NCBI GenBank assembly: GCA_903772945.1
Contig: CAICTM010001509.1
Location: 1-27,889 of the forward strand
Length of the DNA stretch: 27,889 bases
Direction: 5' to 3'
Source of the DNA: Seminavis robusta
Taxonomy: Eukaryota > Bacillariophyta > Bacillariophyceae > Naviculales > Naviculaceae
The translations under genes were made by a program, and so were the position numbers. Positions 20,506-27,889 of this stretch are shown in pieces. The notes under the pieces are model-generated. The model had not been told where the DNA came from and ran no database searches. It saw only the letters and a program-made list of their open reading frames with translations. The first letter of the stretch is position 1; the number at the start of each line of letters is the position of its first letter.

Positions 20506-21923
20506 GGTTGCTTGCTAGGTGTTGGCTGCTGTTGCAATTGTTTTGGAGGATAGCTTATGAGAATTGTGAGAACTGAACGAAGCCACAATCAATCTGGCTA
20601 GCTAGCCAGGGATACGAAAATTTTAAAATGCACACCAATGCATTTTTCTAGAAGAATTGAACCGGTACATGTTGCTCTTGGAGATGAACATGGACATGTA
20701 CCCACTATCCACTTTCCACCAACTTTATCCACTGTCCGCAGAACCTTTGTAAAAAGACTCTCCAGAGGCAATAAGTAAAGGTGCCATGTGGCGGTGAGCA
20801 TGTCAGCATCCCGAAACGATTATACGAAGGTCATTCTAAGTTCTAATAAGCGGACAACGACCAAAGCTGTTCTGCCCTCTACTCTGAGTATGATTTAGTT
20901 AGATTGTTTCAGTGGCAAGGCAGGTGACGACGCAGAGGGTAGCATAAGTGACCACCCACAAGAGCACTTATTATCCACTGTGCCGCAGGTGGCTCACAGA
21001 TCCAATGGCAGCATGGCAGCTTTTCTCTAGCTTCTGTACCAACTGCCGGTGCTGTGCTCTGGCACGTCAGAGCTAGCTAGAGGCAGGCAGTAGGCTAGTA
21101 GCCCAACTCTGGAAACGTTTGATCTGCATGTGAGTGTGGCTTGGATGGATGTGTGAGGCGATTGAGAAAAAGCTCAGATAGGGCGTCACCGACGGTCATG
21201 CGACGACTGGGCAAAAGTAGTATCGTATGCCTGGCAAAGTTGTTCAGAGTTCGGAGATGCCAAGACCAAAACGTGCTTCGTGCTCAACAGATAGAATCTG
21301 ATGATGATAGAATGGGCAGTTGTCACGAGGCCCATCCTAAGGTTACGGCACCTCTGCAATATTACACAAGGTTGCCCCGGACGCAACTCCCGGTCGGTTG
21401 AGCCTTGACTCTCGATTGCTCAAGCGCAAGGACTCCTAAGCAGCAGTACGGTGCAGCCATTGCAAAGCTGCATCTCTTGCTTTGCGGGTAGGCACTGTAC
21501 CTGGTACCGGTACTAGCTAGTCTTTGATCATTGATGTTGGCCACTGGCGGCATCCTATCCACCGTGGAAATATCCAAGACTTGACCAAACCCCTGAAAAT
21601 CTCGGAAGTTGCTGGCCACAGACCACAGACAGGCATCGCTTTTGCACTGATAGCAACATGCACTTGCAACCACCAAGTCATTTCGTAATGAGTCAGAGAG
21701 TCAGAGCATGGGCAACTTCTGTATCCCTGGAAACTCTGAATAAAAGTAAGTGTTGTGCGGACAATGGCCAGAATAGTTCTGCTCCACATGGATGTTGCCA
21801 ACCTTTACCGTCTTCAAGAAGATGAACGCTGAAACGACCACGAAGTCAGCCAAGCAGCAACGAAACCATGTCAATCGTCTCGGATAGTCCGAACAGTGAA
21901 CTGAGTATGAGAAGACGATAGGT
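20506..21923. other. 1.4-kb spacer
   Basis: Only short frames without domains are seen. GGTACCGGTACTAGCTAG (about 21502) and AGCTAGCTAGAGG (about 21071) are the recurring spacer words. The left end should contain the promoter of paralogue 2. Confidence 0.45.
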
Positions 21924-23417
21924 GAAACCACTGAGAAGCAGCAAGCCATCAGCGACCAGCAAGGTCAGGGCAAGAGTCATGAACTGGCTTTGGCTGGCAA
22001 ATAGCAATGAGGAACATCCATTCAGTCAGCAAGCACACTCTTCCAGTATCAGGCACTACCATGGGCATTGCTGGACCAAGATCTGATTGCATAAGCCATC
22101 AATGAAATCATACCATTCCAAACCGTACCGACAGACCCGATGTTTTGAGACCAGGAGCCGCGTTTGTACCTGGATTCGATGCACTCCACCAAAGAAGCAC
22201 TAGCATTGTCCTGGCGGTCATCCATGGAGAAAAAAGACAACTATTCTTCTACTACAGGTACTCTTACCGGAAATACTCCAAACCCGTCCTACGTGCCATC
22301 TCAGTCACCCACATCTCCGCCTACTTCCGCACTCCATGTCTCCTGGAAAATCTACCGAAATACACCCGCCAAGGCCTACCGTACAAATCTATGGTACACC
22401 CACAACGGCTGATGGCCATGGATTGGGCCTCAAACCATCCACTTTTGGCCAGCTTGCCCTTACGGTGTCAAAGGCAGCTTTTCAGGGGCCTCATTATGCC
22501 CATGATGGGCCCAATTGGAGAAGAGGAAGAAGTCCGCGACAACTGGATGGTTTCATGAGGTCGACGAGTGCCTCCATTGCAGAGCAAATTTGCCGATTTT
22601 CGAAAACGAATCCTTTGCCGAAGGATACAATTTCTGCCCATGGTGCGTGGAACTCGAACCTGATTTGTGAGTCTTCGACCTGAGAACTTGGGTGCGTTGG
22701 GGAGTGGTCCCGCCGTGTCTCCCGAAATGGAGCTCTTGTCATCTCTCTCGGTCATTGCGCTAGCGGAAAACAACGTACAAGGGTACTTGACCAGTTGGTT
22801 GCCATCGCAACTCTATCAAATGACACAACCCGTCCTACTTGTTTCTGAGAGGCAATCAACTCTCGGGCCCCATTCCAAATCAGCTGCTCGAAATGATAAT
22901 ATGACTGAACAACTCGTGCTGGGATTCAACAAATTGTTTGGGACCATTGGCGCCATGTCCGACTTGCAGTTCTTGAGGGCGCTTCTTTGGAGGCAATGTG
23001 TTTTACGGGCGTTATTCCCCGTGAAGTCGTGCAATTACGTTCCTTGCAAGCGGTGGGACTCACGGGTCTTACTGATCCAATTCCCAGCGAGTTTGGTATC
23101 ATGTCCGAGCTTCAAGGCATCTAATATATTTGGGCAACAGCCAGCTGTCTGGAAGTATACCATCGGAGTATTTATCCAACTTGAGCTTGGATGTGTTGAG
23201 GGCATCTGGGAGCAATGGATTGTCAGAAACCATATGGGAACCACTCTGCAACATTGGTCAGAGCACGTGTGGCTTGGGCTACTGGTGGTTAAAGTTTCGG
23301 ATGGACACGAGGGAATGTGTGCTTGAGGTTGACTGCACCGATCAGTTGTGCGGATGCGACTGCCCTTGTGCGAATGCTACTAGCAGAGTCGAAAACAGGA
23401 ACAAACACAGCCAGTGA
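21924..23417 (+). pseudogene. LRR receptor-like protein, broken by frameshifts
   Basis: Segments in shifting frames follow the order of a diatom LRR receptor-like protein. A Gln-rich start (EKQQAISDQQGQGKSHELAL, 21924-22004) is followed by RPGAAFVPGFDAL (22148) and a Pro/Ser/Thr-rich juxtamembrane part (NPSYVPSQSPTSPPTS, about 22290). Next comes a Cys-containing cap (WFHEVDECLHC ... CPWCVELEPDL, 22548-22670). The leucine-rich repeats follow: LLSSLSVIALAENNVQG, LFLRGNQLSGPIPNQLLEM, LGFNKLFGTIGAMSDLQFLR, TGVIPREVVQLRSLQAVGL and YLGNSQLSGSIPSEYLSN. The end is Cys-rich (CTDQLCGCDCPC) with a stop at 23415. At least five frame changes or stops interrupt it, for example between SELQ and YLGN near 23120, where one lost A would explain the shift. 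No clear membrane segment is left. Neighbouring genes are intact, so I read this as true decay. In life the family would be a cell-surface sensor; this copy should be non-functional. Confidence 0.75.
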
Positions 23418-23993
23418 TGAACACTTTGTGACGACGTTTCGATTGAGGGCCAACCCCTTTGCATCGGGTGGCGTGCCTCAAGAGTGAGGATCTTGCATGG
23501 TTGCATCCACAAAAACCCTCCTACGGCGGATGTACGACACACCGCTTGGATCATGAGTGAATACGACTACTGCCAGAAAGCGGAGGGGGCAACACCGGGC
23601 AGTGTCGGAATGCAATCATTGTCAGCAAGGAAAGAGATTGGCTCTCGATAGTAACTAGCGTGATTGCTCCAGCTACACCGTTTGATTGCTTTGCTTTGGG
23701 CTGTCGCCGGTGGAAACGGCGCGAACAGTGGTCTGTCCTCTTTTCAATTAACTATGCATGATCAATACATTATTACAGAAGTCAAGGCAACTTGTCGGAA
23801 GCTGGCCACAATCGCTCGCCGGCTGTACCGCTTCCATTCGCGATCGGCTTTCTGGTGTTGCTGATCTCGTGTAGTGATGGCTACAACCCGACGCACTCCA
23901 TAGTACAACCCCCTTTTTCAATGGTTCTGCATACGCACCGTGTTGCAGAACAGCAATTCATTCTCTGTACAGCAGCTGACTTGATTCATGGAA
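23418..23993. other. spacer between the LRR pseudogene and the 7TM gene
   Basis: About 575 bp at the meeting point of convergent loci. No frame stands out; it should include the 3' untranslated region of the 7TM gene. Confidence 0.5.
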
Positions 23994-25276
23994 CTACGGT
24001 GTAGAGTCAATCTGGAAGGGTTCGTCACAAGATTTTTCTTCCTCCTCCTCCACCTTGCCTGGCCTAACCAAGTCTTCAGGAATAGTAGAAACAGGCTGTA
24101 TCTGCGAGTGTACCGTGGACGACCCTCGCGATTCCTGCGTCTTGGAAGTCGGCATGCTCCACTTGATACCAGAAACATGAGAAACAGTAGATGGAATTTG
24201 ACTCTTCTCTTGATTTGCTTGCGATCTAAAATAGATCAAGGCATTCCAGAATCCCTGAAGGGGAAAGAAGATGCCCATGAGGATCAGCAGCTCCAGATGA
24301 GTCACACCTTGAGTTGTTTGGATGACCCGCGTCAACTGATTAGCAAGACAATTGGAAATTGGCTTGTGAGAGGACTTTACAGTTGACCGCAACATCAGCA
24401 AACAAGGACCTGCAATACCAGCACAGCACCCACCGTAGTGAATATCCATGTCAAGTAGAGCCCGGCAACGTATAGGAATGCTTGCGTTGCCACACGTTGT
24501 ATGCGCGGGGTGAGGATGATGGACGTGATAGTTTGTATGCTGTGAACGCTGTCTGTTCCATCCTTGTCTTCATCTAGGAAGCCGTTTCCAGTTGGATCGG
24601 CGATTCTGGCCCTAATCTTGCTGGCCCTATTCTCAGTGGCCCATACAACCCGAAAGATCGAATACATGGAAATGGTCACCAGAAGAATTGCTCCCCACAC
24701 AATTCCGTAGTGAATCCAACGAAAAATGCCAGCCAGCTGACCACGAGTGCATTCATCTCCATTGCACCCTTTGGGGTAAGGGGCATACCAGCAGAGCCAG
24801 CCAGAGTTGTTGTAGAGATCGAGGGGCAAACCAAGCACCGCCATGATCAGAGCCAGTATCATTGGAACTACATGAAGCCAGACCTCTTGCTTTGGAGGCA
24901 GTCGATTTCTCAACCCGGGTGATGATATCTGCCATACATAGTGCAAACTCAAACTGACCGAATAAAGAACCGCCCCAACATTACCGAGTTCATTGAAGAA
25001 TCCTTGTGCTGTACATGTTTGTGTGTTACCAACAGCCATATGCACACCCGAATCGTCAGGACTTGGCCAGGTGGATAAGACATTGCAGAAACTGCAAATC
25101 AAGTCAAAACAACTCAAACCGAGCATGATGCGTTGGAAGGTGTTGGCAGAACCACTGGGTTTCAGGTGGATCTTTTTGACAAGATCATAGACAATACTGA
25201 TTGATCCCACCAGGGACAGGCCACCAGTACATTTCGGCAAGATCGCCAACACTTTGGATTGCATGGAGGAGACCAT
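23994..25276 (-). CDS. seven-transmembrane receptor, cAMP-receptor/secretin-like, two exons
   Basis: Exon 1 runs 25276-24410 and exon 2 runs 24335-23994. The 74-bp intron (TTGCAG|GTCCTT ... CTAATCAG|TTG) is phase 0; the product is 402 residues. Seven hydrophobic segments can be placed: GGLSLVGSISIVYDLV, IMLGLSCFDLICSFCNVL, VGAVLYSVSLSLHYVW, VVPMILALIMAVLGLPL, IVWGAILLVTISMYSIF, QAFLYVAGLYLTWIFTTVGA and LELLILMGIFFPLQGFWNAL. The last one lies wholly in exon 2. A Cys before helix 3 (NTQTCTAQGFF) and Cys residues in the second outer loop (GWLCWYAP, KGC) suit the conserved disulphide. FFPLQGFWNALIYF is the typical end of helix 7 in the Dictyostelium cAMP-receptor-like group, which is enlarged in diatoms. 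A long Ser/Thr-rich, then Glu-rich cytoplasmic tail follows. The start is in the context AAACCATGG. The ligand is unknown; G-protein coupling is assumed from the family. Confidence 0.87.
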
Positions 25277-26175
25277 GGTTTTCTGTTGTTCTGTGGTACC
25301 AGTAGATAGACAGAGAGACAGCGAGACAGCGATGATGTCGTGTGACTAGCTGGCAAGCTCAAGCGATCAATGGACACCCATAGCTAGAGTGGACGAGTGG
25401 ACTATGTGCGAGAAGGGACTGCGGAAGCTCTATGCAGCAGTGCAGCAGCGCAGGGGCTCGAGCCTGGCGGCAGAGATGGTGGTACCTTTTAAAAGAGCAG
25501 CCAAGACCAACCGACAATAACCCAAGGATCAAAGGTTTGCGGTGGCGCGGTGCCGATGAAGCCGAAGAGGTTGCAGTTCGCTTCAGAGAAAACAGCTGGA
25601 AGTTCTAAGTGTCTTTCTACAGATATGGTTTAGGAGATTCATTCTGCAAACCTCACCCATTAGGCTACCTGGTACTGTACGACTGTATCACTTGGAGGTT
25701 GCCGTACCGGTAGAACTTTCGTACACGTCATTTTCTGCTCCTATTCTATTAATTTTTTACGTAAAAGAGCACACCCGATTTTTAAGCCCACTTTGCTCTA
25801 CTGACTCGTGACTCTCACTCAACTGAGTGACGAGTCGAGTCGAAGGACTAAACCGGTACATAGGGGACTCACACATGCTCCTGTCGTTGATGCTACTAGT
25901 AGAGCTATGATATTCCGTCTCCTGAGACAGCGCTACTTTTGGTTACTGTACCCCCTCAGTAGCACTCCGAAATCGATTCGCCCGCGTTTACTGTGTAAAT
26001 TAGAGTAGCCACACTTCAGTTGCAGAATCAACGGTCATGTGTATCCATAAGTAACAGGTTCTCGTTCGATAAAAATAGATCGATTCGTGGATAAAGGAAC
26101 CGTTGAAGTTACTAAGGTTAAGGACTTACGAAAGAATCGCGAATCGAATCTATTACGTATCAAGAGTGTTATTGA
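25277..26175. other. spacer upstream of the 7TM gene
   Basis: About 900 bp. It holds the likely 7TM promoter (a TTTTAAAA palindrome at about 25487-25494). Near 25804-25840 there is a set of nested ACTCGT/ACGAGT and CACTC/GAGTG inverted words. A 66-codon plus-strand frame (25808-26008) has no recognisable content. An unseen 5' exon of the gene fragment at 26176 could lie here. Confidence 0.4.
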
Positions 26176-26545
26176 AGGTACGGCGCTGACTTCTCTCCCT
26201 CATTGAATTTCTATGGCAAACAGGAGAGAATTCCAAGCTCGGCCATCAACAGGTGAGTTGTTTTAATTATTCGAATCAATCGAATCGGTCGCAGCCTCAC
26301 TCAAGCCGGTCGTCTCCGGTGCAGATTGGAAAACCATCCCTCATTGCATTATATGGACCATGGGATGGCAGTCAGTTCTCGGCCCGTGACGGCCAAGTTG
26401 GTGCAATTTGAGAAACAAGGGTATGTCGCCGGTTTTCTTCAGTTGAGCACAGAAAACAAAACTCATATCTATTTGTTGTTTTCTCTGCTGCACTGCTGAC
26501 AGCCGAGGAACTACCATTGTCGAGGAGTACTTTTCGAATGAATGA
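26176..26545 (+). CDS. three-exon coding fragment of unknown function, 5' end not found
   Basis: Exons are 26176-26252, 26325-26420 and 26503-26545, with introns of 72 bp (CAACAG|GTGAGT ... GTGCAG|ATT) and 82 bp (CAAGG|GTATGT ... CTGACAG|CCG). Joined, they give one uninterrupted reading frame: ADFSPSLNFYGKQERIPSS, then AINRLENHPSLHYMDHGMAV, SSRPVTAKLVQFEKQ and finally GRGTTIVEEYFSNE before TGA. Unspliced reading of each exon quickly meets stops, and both introns join the exons into the same frame, which is hard to obtain by chance. No ATG occurs between the upstream stop (26173-26175) and exon 1, so the first exon is unseen (an acceptor-like AAG at 26175-26177 is possible) or lost. The stop TGA (26543-26545) falls inside the first units of the GAAT microsatellite, so the original C-terminus may have been replaced. 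I do not recognise the family. Confidence 0.5.
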
Positions 26546-26684
26546 ATGAATGAATGAATGAATGAATGAATGAATGAATGAATGAATGAATGAATGAATG
26601 AATGAATGAATGAAGGAACGAACGAACGAACGAAAGAATGAACGAACGAACGAAGGAACGAACTAACGAACGAACGAAAGAACG
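26536..26684 (+). repeat. tetranucleotide microsatellite, GAAT array passing into GAAC array
   Basis: About 19-20 uninterrupted GAAT units run from 26536 to about 26613. They pass directly into imperfect GAAC (CGAA) units with occasional GAAG, GAAA and CTAA variants to about 26684. The minus-strand frame through it gives a long SFIHSFIH and RSFVRSFV run, which is an artefact of the repeat. Confidence 0.95.
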
Positions 26685-26954
26685 CTCAGGATAACAAGAG
26701 AGAGGTTCTGTTAACTCCAGCCCTATCACCAACCTGAACGGAGGAGATCGTCGTCGAGTCATTGAATGGCAACAAGAGGAGGAGGCTACACGCACGACAA
26801 CTCGAAACGCGCAGAGGAGGAGAGTGGATCCTCCTACCGGATTCATCCCTCCTTGATATTTCCTAGTGTTTTGGTGGTCATTCCTGTGTCGGTACCCATT
26901 TTCCTGTATGCACAAGTCAAGTAGTGTTGCCACTAGGTATACGGCAGCTAGCTA
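26685..26954. other. spacer to the right of the microsatellite
   Basis: The plus strand contains CAACAAGAGGAGGAGGC-like purine-rich DNA. The minus-strand frame here merely continues the microsatellite artefact, so no gene is called. Confidence 0.4.
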
Positions 26955-27255
26955 CAATGGCTGGATTGACAATGTTCGGTTGTGCATGTATTTGTCATAA
27001 GGATCCAATGCAAGGTACCAGTAATGGAGTGTAGATAGTAAAGCGGAACCTAAGTGTGTTCGGTACTGTTGCCACTATCGCCGATGTAACTGTACCGTAG
27101 CGGGCAACAATGGCTGGATTGACAATATTCGGTTTTGTGCATGTATTCGTCATAAGGATCCAATGCGAGGTACCGGTAACCGTAGCGAGCAAAGCCAAAC
27201 TTTCGGTACTGTTGCCACTGTCGTCGATGTAACTATACCGCAGCCGGCTACAATG
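26955..27255 (+). repeat. tandem duplication, 153-bp unit
   Basis: The unit starts with CAATGGCTGGATTGACAAT at 26955 and again at 27108, and continues with TGCATGTATT, GTCATAAGGATCCAATGC, a GGTACC word, GGTACTGTTGCCACT and GATGTAACT in both copies. The second copy ends with a further GGCTACAATG at about 27246-27255. The copies differ by several substitutions and small indels. Each copy ends in a TAGC or GGC-ACAATG junction word, so the repeat has short direct words at its borders. Confidence 0.9.
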
Positions 27256-27695
27256 CATCTAAGAAGCGCATTTTTAGGTAGTGCTAGAATCGACATGCGT
27301 GCAGGTACCAAACGCCAACCAGCACGATCCCGATCCGTGACGTAATTTCTTCCAAGAATGCGTGCAGTGATTGGAATCGGAAAGAGAGAGATGAATGGCT
27401 GCCCTGGATCTTTCCTCTTGCTGCCTTCTTGGTGCTTTTGCGGGCCGACCTGTGCATGAGACCAAGCTGATCAGCTCTGGCCCTGATCTTGTCTGTCTAG
27501 CACCTATAGGATTGAAAGCAAGGTCCAAACCAAGGGTCTTTCTGCATCAGTTGGTGTGCAGCGTTTGTTCTGTTGCTGTGAGAATGCTGATATCCACAGA
27601 TTTGAATTTTTTTATTGCAGTAAGGGCATCAAACTTCCTTCTTTGATGATGCCATGGCTGCAAGTCTAGCTAGCCAACACTAGCTAGCTACTACC
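27256..27695. other. spacer near the right end
   Basis: Small overlapping frames on both strands (27274-27528 minus and 27395-27646 plus) have no recognisable features. CTAGCTAGCC and CTAGCTAGCTAC occur at about 27667-27690. Confidence 0.4.
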
Positions 27696-27889
27696 TTAGC
27701 GCGCACTGGCTGGTGTATTTGGATTCTGTGTGCTGGGGAACCGCCGCTTACCAACGGGATTATAGTTTATGGTACCAAAGAAGGGTTTGCCTTCCCGAAA
27801 AGACGGTCCAAAAAGTGGATCCCAAATGGTGAAGAGGCAGTCTTGCCGGGCGGGACTTCGTTGCAATGCCATGTGGAACACACAATCCG
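27696..27889 (-). CDS. 3' end of an unidentified gene running off the window
   Basis: The minus-strand frame is open from the window edge to a TAA at 27696-27698, about 64 codons. The text is protein-like: DCLFTIWDPLFGPSFREG, then KPFFGTINYNPVGKRRF and a Pro/Asn-rich tail (STQNPNTPASAR). The aromatic-rich, Gly/Pro-punctuated composition is unlike the low-complexity shadow frames elsewhere. An in-frame ATG at 27872 could start a very short protein, but a terminal exon of a longer gene is more likely. The family is not recognised. Confidence 0.45.
   Translation of the reverse strand, partial: DCVFHMALQRSPARQDCLFTIWDPLFGPSFREGKPFFGTINYNPVGKRRFPSTQNPNTPASAR

Noticed and set aside
26511..26933. 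140-codon minus-strand frame with SFIH repeats
   Set aside because: It is the translation of the GAAT/GAAC microsatellite; the opposite strand carries the spliced fragment.
1..27889. tRNA, rRNA and CRISPR search
   Set aside because: No tRNA B-box with matching arms, no rRNA-like stretch and no regularly spaced repeats with unique spacers were found. The only short arrays are the minisatellite and the microsatellite.

Overview
The window looks like nuclear DNA of a eukaryotic microalga, most likely a pennate diatom. Coding genes are short and well separated, with a few small introns (72-135 bp) that have clean GT-AG borders. One protein carries the signal peptide plus Phe-led transit peptide of secondary red plastids. 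The gene types seen (bestrophin-like channel, cAMP-receptor-like 7TM protein, LRR receptor-like remnant, ankyrin/LRR-like protein with a YYTTLNR-type end) are typical of diatom genomes. Spacers are crowded with the palindromic words GGTACC, ACCGGT and CTAGCTAG, which I associate with diatoms such as Seminavis. The species is an inference.

Left part (1-7700): no intact gene. A minus-strand, frame-broken coding remnant (about 200-2900) ends in a 19-nt A tail (T tract at 18-36), suggesting a retroposed or retrotransposon-derived copy. A second minus-strand remnant lies at 3490-4250. From 4960 to 6600 the DNA is low complexity, with a 21-bp minisatellite and long stop-poor stretches without ATG starts.

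Middle (7700-20500): a small U-box protein (minus), 2.6 kb of spacer, a two-exon bestrophin-like channel (plus), converging on a two-exon ankyrin/LRR-like protein with a nuclear localisation signal in its short last exon (minus). Then come a plastid-targeted helical protein (minus), a two-exon histidine phosphatase with a signal peptide (minus), and two tandem paralogues of an unrecognised ~100-aa protein (minus).

Right part (20500-27889): an LRR receptor-like pseudogene (plus) broken by several frameshifts, converging on a two-exon 7TM receptor (minus). Next is a three-exon coding fragment (26176-26545) spread over three short exons, whose stop codon lies inside a GAAT microsatellite. A 153-bp tandem duplication follows, and a minus-strand reading frame runs off the right edge.

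The genes do not form an obvious pathway. Several concern membranes and signalling (bestrophin, 7TM receptor, LRR receptor remnant), but I see no operon-like logic. All intact genes were assembled by following reading frames and splice borders by eye; no database search was made.
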